The position numbers and the translations under genes were made by a program. Below are positions 1 to 10,679 of a stretch of 64,000 nt of DNA, one piece after another. A model generated the notes under the pieces. The model was not told the origin of the DNA. It ran no database searches and saw nothing but the letters and a program-made list of their open reading frames with translations. Position 1 is the first letter of the stretch; every line of letters begins with the position of its first letter. The stretch covers positions 30,362,763 through 30,426,762 of the forward strand of contig JAPTYO010000007.1 in NCBI GenBank assembly GCA_036873135.1. The letters are read 5' to 3'. The DNA comes from Clarkia xantiana subsp. parviflora. Lineage: Eukaryota > Streptophyta > Magnoliopsida > Myrtales > Onagraceae.

Positions 1-804
1 TGGTGGGGGGCTTGTTGGTAATTGTGGTGGTGGGGTAGATGGAGCTTTGGGAGGGGGGCTTTTTGGTAATTGTGGTGGAGGGGTAGATGGAGCTTTGGGT
101 GGGGGGCTAGATGGGGGTTTTGGTGGAGGGGTAGATGGTGATTGAGGCGGAGGGCGCGGTGGCGGCGATCTTGTCGGCGTTGATGGAGGAGCAACGATAT
201 TGACCTTAAGCTTCATCCCTGAGTTGCAGTGGCCTGGTGTAGCGCAAATGAAGTATCGGTTGCCGGAAGTTGTTAAAGTTATGGTAGTTAAGCCGTCAAA
301 GTAGGTGGCGACCGGTGTGCTTATCTGACAGTTACCGTAATCTGCCTCTTGAACCTCCACCACAGAATGAGCCGAAGTGTACTGAAACACTGTGTCCAAA
401 ATGTATTCAATAATAAACTATAAGATGCATATATATTAATTAAAAACAAAGTAAGAATCAATAAAATTATACCCTCCATTAAATTCTAACAGTATCTTTT
501 AATTGTGTCCAAAGTATTTCGCTACATTTTTTCTTTACTAAACCATATTGTAACAATTTGTTCGTAAACTAAAAATTCAGTTAACTAAGTTTTAAAAATT
601 AAAGTTCGAATTATTATAATTTATAATTAGAAATCAGATAGAGAACTTACGTAGTTTGTCCCCAACTAGGAATGTTTGCGATGAGGCCCACGTAGCAAAG
701 TCGGTTCCCAGAGTCCAACCAGCTGGTCCCCCAACGGTATGATCAGCAGCAGCAGCTAAGTTGACAACAATGGCTAAACATATCAACACTCTCACAAACC
801 CCAT
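1..804 (-). CDS. Uclacyanin-like blue copper protein (phytocyanin), 3' end outside window
   Basis: Two exons are visible, 651-804 and 1-389, joined across a GT-AG intron (390-650). They give 181 residues in frame up to the window edge. The start codon at 804-802 opens a hydrophobic signal peptide of about 20 residues ending in a run of alanines. The plastocyanin-like domain follows. The predicted type I copper ligands are His59, Cys100, His105 and axial Met110, with Cys72 and Cys106 placed for the conserved disulfide. A methionine rather than glutamine axial ligand points to the uclacyanin/plantacyanin branch rather than stellacyanin. From about residue 120 the chain becomes a Pro-rich (SPPPKAPSTPPPQLP-type) repeat, as in cell-wall or arabinogalactan-type phytocyanins. 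A GPI signal would lie beyond the window. Family role: extracellular small copper electron-transfer protein. The exact physiological role cannot be read from sequence. Confidence 0.93.
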
Positions 805-855
805 TTTGTAATTTGCAGATGAGACCGTCTTAAGGAAAAAGCACCTGACTCTTAC

Positions 856-864
856 TTATATATA
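856..864 (-). promoter_or_regulatory. TATA box of the phytocyanin gene
   Basis: On the minus strand TATATATAA lies about 50-60 nt upstream of the start codon at 804, a usual distance for a plant gene with a short 5' leader. Nothing else recognisable is seen between it and the transposon boundary at 1088. Confidence 0.55.
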
Positions 865-1291
865 AACATGGAAGACCTCGATGGTGCATATGAAAGTCGT
901 GGGTGGCCATGTTTGTTTTGAAATGGTTATACAATTAATTGATCATTGAAATGGCAGCTAATTAGGAGTTGGATATAAGTATAAATTTAAAAGAAAATAA
1001 TTTTAAATTCTACATAGACCTAGAGACACACCGCGAAGGGCTGCACCTCGTAATCGCCAAGACGACTCTTATAGCGATTGCAATGGGCCTAGGGGTGAGC
1101 GGTTTCGGGTATCATTTAATTTTCGATATCCCAAAAATAAATTAGTACTGAACGGTTCTTCACATTCATTATCCGGAATCGTACTGAAACCATTTGGAAC
1201 CAGAACCGTCTTGGAACCATCTTTTGGGTACCTGTTAATGAACCAGTTACTATTTTTTTTTTTTCAAAATGAATTACCTGGTTATGCGTAC

Positions 1292-2016
1292 CAGGGGCGG
1301 ACACAGCATCATTAGATGGGGACTAAATGTCCCCATTCTTTTTTCTAATTTTATATACATATATACACACTTAGTAAAATACTACAATAATCAACAATTT
1401 TATAATTAAGTTAAATAAATAGACTAACTTATTTTTATTAAAGTAATTTTCTTAATTGCTAGCTCGTATTAGAACATTCAGATATATTGTTAGCTGTTGT
1501 TTTTTGACAAATTTCTAGTTTAAGTTTCGATTTGTGTACAATTTGCTAATTTGAATTTTTTTGGACAATTTGCTAACTCAAACTTCACTTTATGGAAAAT
1601 TTGCTAGCTCAAATTTCGCTTTGTAGATAATTTGGTATATAGCAAATTGTCTACAGAGTGAAACATGAGCTAAAAAATTGTCTATATAAGGAAACATGAG
1701 TTGGTAATCTGTAAACAATGCGAAAACCGAGTTAGAATATTGTGAAAAGAATATCAACTAAAAATTTGTCCACAAAGTGTAACCTAAATTAGTAAATTAT
1801 TAAAAAAAATGTTAGTAACAATTAGTCCTAATACTGAAATGCAAGGAAACAATTTCATAATTAACTGTTTTTTATTGTCAACGTGTAATGCATTATAATT
1901 TAATATATGTTATAATTTTATGAAATTTCCAATCATGATTTTATTGGAAATGATTTTGTTTATGGTGCAATTTTAAAAAAATGTTCCCCATTGTTAAATT
2001 CCTGCGTCCGCCACTG
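1292..2016. mobile_element. Non-autonomous hAT element (725 bp) with perfect 8-bp TSD
   Basis: The element starts CAGGGGCGGACACAG and ends CTGCGTCCGCCACTG, which are 15-bp imperfect terminal inverted repeats. It is flanked by identical ATGCGTAC copies at 1284-1291 and 2017-2024. TIRs beginning CAG and an 8-bp TSD are diagnostic of the hAT superfamily. The interior is AT-rich, with many variants of 'aatttgctagctcaa' on both strands and no ORF. A second, decayed relative lies at 9051-9640. Confidence 0.9.
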
Positions 2017-2379
2017 ATGCGTACCCAATTGGAACCAGAACTTGGGTTAGGGATATCCAGTTCGAAACCGAAACATGTAAACCTAGTTAATACATAAAAA
2101 CATTTCAACATTTTTTTTCACAAATAAGAATTTCAAATTTTACAATCATAAATCACAACCAACAACATTAAAAAAATAAAAATAAGATAGGGTTACTTCT
2201 TAATTTTTGTTTACATATATACGAGTAATTAGGTACCAGATGTTATCTCGAAACCGAAAAAAAAAAAACCCGGAAAAAATACATTAACTTAGAGAATTTT
2301 ATCTCAAAACCGTCCAAAAACCATTTATTTGTATTAACCTTAGAGTCCGGTTCCGCCGAGTCCAACCAGATATTTTGCT

Positions 2380-2732
2380 CAGTGTTATCAGAACCGGACC
2401 GGACGTCGAACCGGCAAGGGTGCCGGTTCCCGGTTCACCGGTCAGACCGCCGGTCCGACCCGGTTCAGTTGCTGGTCCATATAATATAATATATATGATA
2501 TATTAATCCAGACCGCCGGTCCGACCTGGTTTTTTTTAAATAAAAGGAAAGTCCGAACCGGTGAACCGGCGAACCGCCCGGTTCGCACAAAACCGGCCGG
2601 TTCGGTGAAAACCGGACTTCAGAACCGGGTTCGCTTACATCCTCCGGAAATGAGCAAACCGGACCGTGTAGGGGTCCGGTTCCGGTCCGACCGCGGTCGG
2701 ACCGCCGTTCCGGTCCGGTTCTGATAACACTG
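2380..2732. mobile_element. Non-autonomous hAT-type element (353 bp), GC-rich, with 8-bp TSD
   Basis: Long terminal inverted repeats begin CAGTGTTATCAGAACCGG and extend over about 25 bp. Identical ATTTTGCT copies flank it at 2372-2379 and 2733-2740. The interior is GC-rich and dominated by CCGGTTC/GAACCGG words in both orientations, so much of it can fold back. The open frame across it is a by-product of this repeat content. Confidence 0.88.
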
Positions 2733-2755
2733 ATTTTGCTCATTGTGGCGATGGG

Positions 2756-2952
2756 TTTCGAAGTCTAGAAGCGTGTAAAATGAATTATTCATTCATTCAA
2801 CAAATAAGTAGCAGTACAACTTCAGCTATATATAGTAGCTACTCAACTAACATAACAACCATTTCCTAGTGAATAGACACCAACTAGATACGGACACTAG
2901 TTAGACACTAGATTAGAAACTAACTTCTAACACCAACTATATAACCTTAATA
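2756..2952 (-). repeat. 3' LTR of the copia element
   Basis: This 197-bp copy matches 7530-7720. It differs by a small deletion and insertion near the middle and by a few substitutions, so the insertion is not recent. Confidence 0.9.
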
Positions 2953-3118
2953 TCCACCCGCATCAATTTATTATTTCTTCTTCTTTTCCCTTTCTCGAAA
3001 AACATCTTTTATTCCATATTGATTGAGCAAGAACTCATGTTGTTGTCTGTATAAGGCTTTGGTGAGTAAGTCAGCCAACTGATCTTCTGTAGCTACATAG
3101 ACAGCCTTTATAGTACCA

Positions 3119-4506
3119 TCAACAACCCTTAAAAATTATGTGGCAATCAATTTCAATGTGCTTTGTTCGTTCGTGAAATAAATGATTCTTGCTCATTTTT
3201 ATTGCAGCTTCACTGTCTGAGTAGACAATGATTGGAAGTTTCACTTCAATTCCCATCTCAGCTAGCAGGTTCTTCAACCAAGTTGCCTCAGCTGCAGCAA
3301 GGCTTAGACTTCTGTATTCTGCTTCTGTGCTTGAATTGGAAACAGTCAAATTCTTCTTGACTTTCCAACCCACAATTGCATCTCTCATTTTCACACAATA
3401 GGAACTGATAGATCTTCTGGAAAATGGGCAAGAACCCCAGTTAGCATCACAGAAAATCTTCAAGTTAAGTTGATTGTCAGTGGAATTGAACAACCCTTGA
3501 CCATGAGCCTTTGATATAACGAATCACTATCATTGTTGCTTTGTAATGGAATTTCTTTGGTCGATAAACGAATTGACTCAGCTGCTGAACTGAGAATGCA
3601 ATATCAGGTCGTGTCATGGTTAGATAGAGCAACTTACCAACTAATCTTCTATACAAAGTCGTGTCTTCAAACAAAGCGTCTTCTTTATTTAAACCAAACA
3701 TTTCATCATATTCCTTTGTTGTCAGCTTTAAATCTGATTCCATTGGTGTTGGGGTAGGCTTTGCAGCTCCAAGACTAGCATCCATGATGATCTCTAAGGC
3801 ATACTTCATTTGATTCAACAATATCCCTTTTTTAGATCTTGCCAACTCCAATCCAAGGGAATATCTTCAGTTGGCCTAAGTCTTTTAGCTTAACATTTCT
3901 TTCCAGGACTCCCTTCAATTCCAAGACCATTAGAACCAGTAATGAGAATGTCATCCACATAAACAAGTAATGATTCCCTTTTGAATTAGTGAAAAGGGTG
4001 TAGTCTGACTTGTTTTGAATATAGTCATTATTTAGAAGTGCCTAAGTGAACTTTATATTCCACTGTCTAGATGCTTGTCTAAGTCCATAAAGTGACTTTA
4101 GTAACTTGCAAACCATCTTCCTTGGCTTCTCCATCGAGGCTCTATCTGATTCCTCAAATCCCTGAGATATCTGCATGTAAACCTCTTCAGATAAGTCTCA
4201 TTTGAGGAAAGCATTATTTATATCCATATGAAAGATGTCCCAGTTTCTAGCTGCTGCAATAGCTAAAATAATTCTCATAGTTGACATTTTAGCAACCGGG
4301 GAAAAGGTTTTCTTAAAATCTTTCCCCTCAATCTGAGTATACCCATTTGCTACCAGTCTTGCTTTATATCTCTCAAGTGTTCCATCAGTTTTATACTTAA
4401 CACTAAAGATCCACTTGCATCCTATTGCCTTTTCTCCTGGTGGAAACTCAGTAATCTCCCAGGTCTTGTTATCTTCTAGTGCTTTTATATCAGATTTCAT
4501 AGCCAA
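3119..4506 (-). pseudogene. Copia reverse transcriptase and RNase H remnant
   Basis: On the minus strand 4506-4198 gives the N-terminal RT segment with [24 protein letters not shown] and [11 protein letters not shown] motifs, the first catalytic Asp being in MDINNAFL. The YVDD box is encoded at 3961-3950. RNase H (3493-3119) keeps the CDANWGSCPFSRRSIS region, the STEAEYRSL motif with its catalytic Glu, and the SDSEAAIKM segment. Stops at 4197 and between 3852 and 3960, plus frame changes, break the reading frame. Retained domain order and motifs place it firmly in Ty1/copia. Confidence 0.9.
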
Positions 4507-4509
4507 AAT

Positions 4510-6274
4510 TCAATTCTCATCTTGAATGGCTTCAGCATAAGTCGATGGTTCCTCTATCTTGTCAATGTTAGCCAAGAAGCACTTCTGGTTTCCTGAGATT
4601 TTGTCATACTTAATGTATTTTTCTAGCCCAAAAACAGCATATGACACATTTGTTTGAGGAATTGTTGGAGTGAAATAATCAGAGGCCCAAACAGGAACAT
4701 GCCTTTCCCTGGTAGATCTTCTCAAAGGAGCCTCATTTGATGGAGTTTCAGCAGGTACATGTAACCCATTATTTGTCTCATCCTCAATAAAACTTGTGCC
4801 ATTTATGACTTCAGTCTTCTTTAGAAAAGGGAACTTTTGCAGTAACTCATGTTTACTCAGGCTAAAAGGGAAAATTTCTTCATCAAACTCCACATCTCTG
4901 CTCACATAAAATATCTGATCTCTTAGGCTCATAACCAAATATCCTTTTTGTGTAGGTAAGTATCCCATAAGGACTGCTGGCTCAGCTGAAGGAAAATTTG
5001 TCAGTATTGTTGAGTCTGGTTGTGTAACACAAGCATCCAAGAACTCTTAAGTGACTGAGAAATGAAGATTTATTCCTCAAGCATTCATAAAGTGTTTTGC
5101 CCTTCAAAAGAGGAGATGGGAGAAGATTAATCAGATAACAAGCTGCCATGATGCAGTAGCCCCAATGATTAACAAGAATGGAGGCTTGAAAACGAATCGC
5201 CCTAGCCACATTGATAAGATGTCTATGTTTCCTCTCAACTCTAGCATTTTGCTGAGGAGTAAAAGGACAACTTGTTTGATGGAGGATTCCAAGTTGTTGA
5301 AACAAGCTCCAGCTAATGTCATTTACAAACTCTCAATCATTATCACTTCGAAACGTCTTTACTGAACTCTTAAATTGATTATTCACCATCATGAGAAAAT
5401 TATTGATGTGATACATTGTCTCACTCTTGTTTGACATCAAATACACCCAAGTATGTCTGGTATGGTCATCAACAACAGTAAGAAAATACTGAAATCTCTT
5501 CATTGTAGATACTTTATAAGGTCCCCAAAGATCTAAATGAACAAGTTCAAAAGCACAAGCAACATGAGAAACACTATCCTCAAAAGGCTTTTTGGTTTGC
5601 TTAGCAAGTGGGCAAAAAGTACACTGTATTATTCTAGTAACATCAGAAGTACATAATCTCTTTATACTACTAAGTCTTTTAGCTGACACATGACCTAATC
5701 TCTTATGCCGTAATGTTGGATCTCCATCATAAACTCTGCCATCAGCAACAGCAGCAACTCCCAATCTTCCCTTTGGAACTTGAAGAATGTATAAGCCTTT
5801 AATCAGATTCACAGTCACTAGCTTCTGCCCATTTAAGGCTTCATGTATCACCACAGAATCATCATGAAAAATTATCTTGCAATTCAACTGAGAAGGGAGT
5901 TTACTCACTGCGATGAGGTTGAATTTAAAATCAGGGATCAAGAGCACATCCTTAAATATACAGTTTAGTTGAATAACACAATCCCATATGTATGTAACAG
6001 TGCACTTCTGACCATTACGAAGGCTAACATGCTGATAACTTGTGTTATTAACTCTCAAATTGACAAGCTAATCTCTCATATAAGTCATGTGATCAGTTGC
6101 CCTAGAATCAATGATCCAACTCATAGTAAAAGCATCACAGTTACCAGCCATGTTTGAGTGAGCTTCTACTGTAGCTTTCCCCTTTTCCATATATATTTGA
6201 GAAAAGTATCCATCTGACTGAGTTGGTTTTGAGAGAGTGAGTGAGAGAATAACTGTAGCTTTCCCCTTTTCCAT
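4510..6274 (-). pseudogene. Copia protease-integrase remnant
   Basis: At the right end the protease core reads WIIDSRATDHMT, where families have DSGATDHM, so the active-site Gly is replaced by Arg. Segment 6058-5333 carries the pre-integrase zinc-binding region (HKRLGHVSAKRL, then CTFC) and the integrase core start (HLDLWGPY, then VVDDHTRHTWVYL). The 5305-4982 segment continues the integrase core (PFTPQQNARVERKHRHL). The 5040-4510 segment is the integrase C-terminus and linker toward RT. The frame shifts at about 5330 and 5040. Confidence 0.88.
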
Positions 6275-6338
6275 ATATATTTGAGAAAAGCATCAATCTG
6301 ACTGAGTCGGTTTTGAGAGAGCGACCGAGAGAATAACT
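6171..6338 (-). repeat. 84-bp tandem duplication in the copia Gag-protease spacer
   Basis: Unit 1 (6171-6254) and unit 2 (6255-6338) are near-identical 84-bp copies. Because 84 is a multiple of 3 the duplication itself keeps frame. It lies between the zinc knuckle and the protease. Confidence 0.88.
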
Positions 6339-6476
6339 GAGAGGAGGACTGATGATTAGGACTAGCTGTGTTTTGAAGTTCATCTCCCATGGACAAAGGA
6401 TCATCATAAGTTAGATTGTCCCTCCCATAGCAATGTTTGCAGCCTTTCATTTCATCTTCAAATCAGGATATTTCTC

Positions 6477-7279
6477 TCAACAAGTGTCAACACGATGACC
6501 CATTTTCTTACAAAAACTACAAATCCAGTTTGTTTTATCAGTTCTTTTGAAGCCACCTCCACCTGTAGCTGCATTACTTCCATTCCTCATATGAGTTTGC
6601 ACATTCCTTTTGTTAGAATACAAAGAAGCTCCATTATCAATCAAACCATCAGTAATATGACCAGAAAGAGTTCTCTGATCTTCTTCCTGCAGCAATACAG
6701 AGTACGCAACTCCTAAACTTGGTAATGGTTGTCTCATCAAGAGATTTGTTCTAACAGATCCATAAGTTTCATTCAGACCTATCAGAAACTGTATTAACTT
6801 CTGATTTTCCTTATGTTCATGCAACAACTCTCTGTCTACTTCACATTCCATAACCAAATCATTGATAGTAGCTAACTCATCCCATAACATCTTCAGTTTA
6901 GCAAAGTAGGCAGTAATGGTTAAAGTACCTCGAGTCACTTGATATATCTCACGAGTCAACTGAAAGATTCTGGTGTCATCAACCTTATTGTACATATCTC
7001 TCAGATCATTCCAAATGGACTAAACAGTGGGGATTTCCTTAGACATGCATTGATCAAAGCATTGCATCGATCCCATAATCCTCTCTAATTCATAGCTACA
7101 GACTCTCTACTGAAGCTTCCATCAATAAATCCAAGCTTATTCTTGACGAGAAGACTCTCCTTGATAGCACAATTCCAAGCTTGATAGTTTTCCGTTCCTT
7201 GGAGCTGGAACTCGATCAGCGAAGCTCCGTTAGTATCAGAAGGATGAAGAGTTAGACGATCATCTACTTCTGTAGCCAT
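6477..7279 (-). pseudogene. Copia Gag remnant
   Basis: The start codon at 7279 opens the N-terminal Gag region (ENYQAWNCAIKESLLVKNK). A stop at about 7085 interrupts it. Reading resumes at 6995 with the UBN2-type Gag domain (YFAKLKMLWDELATIND, LIQFLIGLNETYGSVRTNL). It ends in a zinc knuckle CSFCKKMGHRVDTC that fits CX2CX4HX4C, directly before a stop. Family role: virus-like particle shell and RNA packaging. The stops make it non-functional here. Confidence 0.9.
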
Positions 7280-7529
7280 ATCGATTCCAATTTCTTAGTA
7301 ATGAACTCGTCGGAGAAAAATAGACTTCGCCGGAAACGATGATCACAAAATTTCAGCGACGGTATCGCTTTGCAAATGCAAACTTCCCCGTTAGACATGT
7401 AATCCGAATCACTGAAGAAGAAGAAGAAGATAAAAAAAAAAACCGAAAAACAGAAGATCGATAACGATCTCGTCGGAAATGCCGCCGGAAAAAGTTGTTA
7501 CGTTGGTTAGGAACCCTGCTATGAAACCA

Positions 7530-7720
7530 TTTCGAAGTCTAGAAGCGTGTAAAATGAATTATTCATTCATTCATTCAACAAATAAGTAGCAGTACAACTT
7601 CAGCTATATATAGTAGCTACTCAACTAACATAACAATCATTTCCAACTGAATAGACACCGGACACTAGTTAGACACCAGATTAGAAACTAACTTCTAACA
7701 CCAACTATATAACCTTAATA
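7530..7720 (-). repeat. 5' LTR of the copia element
   Basis: This 191-bp copy is adjacent to the primer-binding site at 7514-7529. A four-base CATT microsatellite differs in number from the other LTR. Confidence 0.9.
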
Positions 7721-7725
7721 ATGGG

Positions 7726-8101
7726 ATCATGTTCTTTCAATTATTTGTCTCAGTCATAGTTTTGGAAATCGTAATGCTAAGTACTGCCCTCACTTTTAGA
7801 GTGTTTTAGGTGTCTGCTCTTTAATAACTTTGTTAGCGTTGAATCATCAGTTTGAGTAAAGTGTTACTTATAAATATTTTTATGTTCTCAAAATTCAAAA
7901 CTTAAAATATTTTGGGTTTTGTGCTCCTCGTTATAGATATATGTCAGTTTGAAATTTTCCTTGGATAAAATATTTGATATGTGTTGTATACATGGAAGGC
8001 ACAACCTCGGAAGATTAGCGAATCGGTCATGCACTGCTGTTTAATAATGTCCGGAAGAGCTGGTTAGGTTATTATAACGCGGAAACTAATTGTGAATGGT
8101 G

Positions 8102-8132
<31 letters not shown>

Positions 8133-9050
8133 AGATTGTTTATGTAATTTTGAATCGGAAATGTTAAAATCAAAATATATTTTAAGAAGTAATTTTGAAC
8201 TCAACTTAGCGTCTAAGAAATAGAGCACTCGCACGTGTTGAGAGCTTCAAATTTTAGATTTGTCGACGATTGAATTTCCAACCGAGTGTATTTTAATTAA
8301 TTTTTGTCATAAGATTTTTCTTATACTTTTTCTCCAACAAACAATTATGGAGTTGAAAATACTGACTATTTGTAAAACTGTAAGAGAATGTTTTAAGAAT
8401 GAAATACTTTTTCATAAAATTATTTTCATAATTTAAGAATAAAAATATTAATTAAAAATCTTCTTCAAGTTGATATTTAGAGAAACTCAAGCTCACCTTT
8501 TTTATAATTTTATTTTTTGGTCAAAAGTTTTATTGAGAATATAGAGATGCTATTTTATTATGATTTATATGCTTTAAAATAATACAATGGACCCTGTATT
8601 TCGGTTAAAATATAGCTTACATATTATAATAATTGATGACAATATGACTGGTCCGAGCCCAAGTGGTCATGTGATCATGACATGCCTAATGGTGGTCTCA
8701 CTTACATTTTGCATGAAATTTCAAAGATTCTTCTTCTATCGATAGTACAGAACCACATGGCATATTGGATATATTCGGATAATAATTCTCTTAAAGACTT
8801 TTGTATGCAACTTAAGGCTTAATTAATCTCTAATTACGTACGTGTTTGGATTAAAATCGAACAATAAATGAGAATATAATAATAACACCAAATAATTCAT
8901 AGAAATATTTCCTTTCTAAATTACGATCTAGTGGCGCATCTTTAATACGTTAACGTCGACAATCTTTAATACGTTAACTTAAGGTGCTTAATAGAGTGTT
9001 ATGAATGCTCAAATCACCTTGATATGCTGGTCCTCTTGAACTAGGGCGCG
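7726..9050. other. AT-rich intergenic sequence, no gene seen
   Basis: No open frame of interest was found. An (AT)n microsatellite lies at about 8104-8132. The rest is unique-looking AT-rich host DNA. Confidence 0.6.
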
Positions 9051-9109
9051 GCCGCACATACAACAAATGAGAACATTTTGTCCCTTTTTGGTTTTTTTTT
9101 TTTTTTTTT

Positions 9110-9170
<61 letters not shown>

Positions 9171-9640
9171 TTAATCAAAGTGAAAAGTAAAATAATTTAT
9201 AGTTTTACCAGTAACTTAAAAAATGAATAAATTATTTTTATGAAAGTGAAAATTTTGTAAATTATTAGCTCATATTTGGACATTCTGACAAATTGCATGC
9301 TAGTGAAAGTATTTTTTTTTATAATTTGTTAGCTCAAGTTTCGTTATGTTAACAATTTGTTAGTTAAAGTTTTTTTTTTTGGGAAATTTACTTACTCGGG
9401 TTTCGCTTGTGGAGAACTTGCTAGCTCATATTTCGTTTTATGGATAATCTTGTAGCAAGCAAATTGCCCAAAAAGCGAAACTCAAGCTAGAAATTGTCCA
9501 CAAAGCAAACTCTAAGATAGCAAACCTGTAAAATAATAATAATAATAATAATTTATCCACAAAGTAAAACACATTTTCTAGAAAATTATCTTTAAAAAAA
9601 ACTTCACGTATCAATTTGTCCTAGTACTCATATATTCGTT
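9051..9640. mobile_element. Decayed, truncated relative of the 1292-2016 hAT element
   Basis: The left end CTAGGGCGCGGCCGCACA and the following 'aacaaatgagaacattttgtccc' stretch align with the left end of the 1292 element. The interior repeats the same 'aatttgttagctcaa' words and the '..caattTGTCCTAGTACT' stretch near 9610 matches 1825-1840. The last roughly 180 bp and the right TIR are missing. A long (AT)n tract (about 9113-9169) has expanded inside it. Confidence 0.65.
9113..9169. repeat. (AT)n microsatellite
   Basis: Uninterrupted AT dinucleotide tract of about 57 bp. Confidence 0.95.
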
Positions 9641-10024
9641 GTTGGATCATAAAAGTCTGGCTAAACCTGACGGAGGCTCTTCTGGTTCCCGTCTTGGTGT
9701 CTCTTTGAAGTTGGAAAGTGTTGTGGGTTAGTTTATTCTTCTTCATGGTGGGGAACTGCTTTTGGCGAGACCTGGAAAAGGCGAGGCTGTTCCCTTGATT
9801 CCACACTGAAGTTTAAGTTAGTATAACATTCTGGTGGTGAGAAATCTTAATGAAATGAATATAGAGAGTTTACTATTTATAAGGGTCTCAAACCAACCTA
9901 CGAGGGTAGTGGATGCATTTTCTCATTGGTTGACAAGGGTGGTGGCCGCCTTTCTCTCATTGTTAGAGATGATGGACACTGTGTCAGTAGGTGACAAGCA
10001 GGTTGCCACATCTTCTTTCTTAAG

Positions 10025-10245
10025 ATGAGGGGTTTTCTTCTAAGTAGGTGACAATCAGGTTGCCACCTCTTCATCCTTAGGAGGAAGAGTTTTCTTCTAA
10101 GTAGGTGACAAATAGGTTGCCACCTGGTGTTGACTTTGGTGGTCCCGCCTTGACGACTTGAAGCCTTGATGACTTGACGCCTTGACGATTCGACGCCTTG
10201 ACGACTTATGGGTTGTCGACTTGACGACTTGACGAATTCTGGGTT
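10025..10245. repeat. Short degenerate tandem repeats
   Basis: Positions 10030-10125 hold copies of a roughly 55-bp unit with 'aagtaggtgacaaNNaggttgccacct'. Positions 10140-10245 hold about ten degenerate copies of TTGACGACTTGA/TTGACGCC. They precede the insertion point of the 10295-31595 element. Confidence 0.75.
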
Positions 10246-10679
10246 GTCGACTTTCCTGCCCGGGAGGTCTCCACTTTACTGTCTAAGAGGTCCCAGTAAG
10301 CATATGGTGATGGGCGCCGTAATTGGTAGCCCATAATATGTATAGTTTACCTAATGAACTTGGGTAAATGTCACATTAGGGTAATTGGGCTAGACCAAAA
10401 TCCCAATTGACATGGGAGGCCCAAAATTGGGCCTCCCCAAATACATAGGCCGGCCGAAACATATAGTGAGGGTAAAGTAGACTTTTGTCCACTTTACTCC
10501 TCCTATAAATAAGAGGTGTTAGGGAATATTTTAGGGTTATTCATAATTCCCTCACAAGAGTGTTTTAGAGAGAAAATCCTCCTCCCACATCACAAGTTTC
10601 GGTCGAACCATACCTACACCAAGGGTGTGCCAAATTGCTTTCGAGCAACTCTCCGAAGATCTGTCCCCGTATCAAGAAT

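Larger units (their letters stand above)
1088..2747. mobile_element. Degenerate hAT-like element hosting two nested hAT elements
   Basis: The left end CCTAGGGGTGAGCGG resembles the common plant non-autonomous hAT terminus. The right end reads GCTCATTGTG, a decayed inverted copy. Flanks GCAATGGG (1080-1087) and GCGATGGG (2748-2755) match 7 of 8 and may be the old target duplication. The body is rich in degenerate GGTTC/GAACC motifs (1120-1260, 2030-2090, 2270-2370). It has no coding capacity. It is interrupted at 1292-2016 and 2380-2732 by cleaner elements. Confidence 0.5.
2756..7720 (-). mobile_element. Ty1/copia LTR retrotransposon, minus strand, coding decayed
   Basis: LTRs lie at 2756-2952 and 7530-7720 and the TSD is ATGGG (2751-2755 and 7721-7725). 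On the minus strand the 5' LTR is the right copy. It is followed by a primer-binding site TGGTTTCATAGCAGGG (7529-7514), close to the initiator-tRNA-Met type TGGTATCAGAGC. The 3' LTR is preceded by a purine tract GCGGGTGGA (about 2961-2953). The order gag, protease, integrase, RT, RNase H identifies copia. Stops and frameshifts in every domain show it is inactive. The LTRs start TATTAAGG and end TTCGAAA instead of TG...CA. Confidence 0.93.

Noticed and set aside
9050..9060. GCGGCCGC motif suggesting vector contamination
   Set aside because: It lies within the terminus of a decayed hAT relative aligned with 1292-1310, and no other vector sequence is present.
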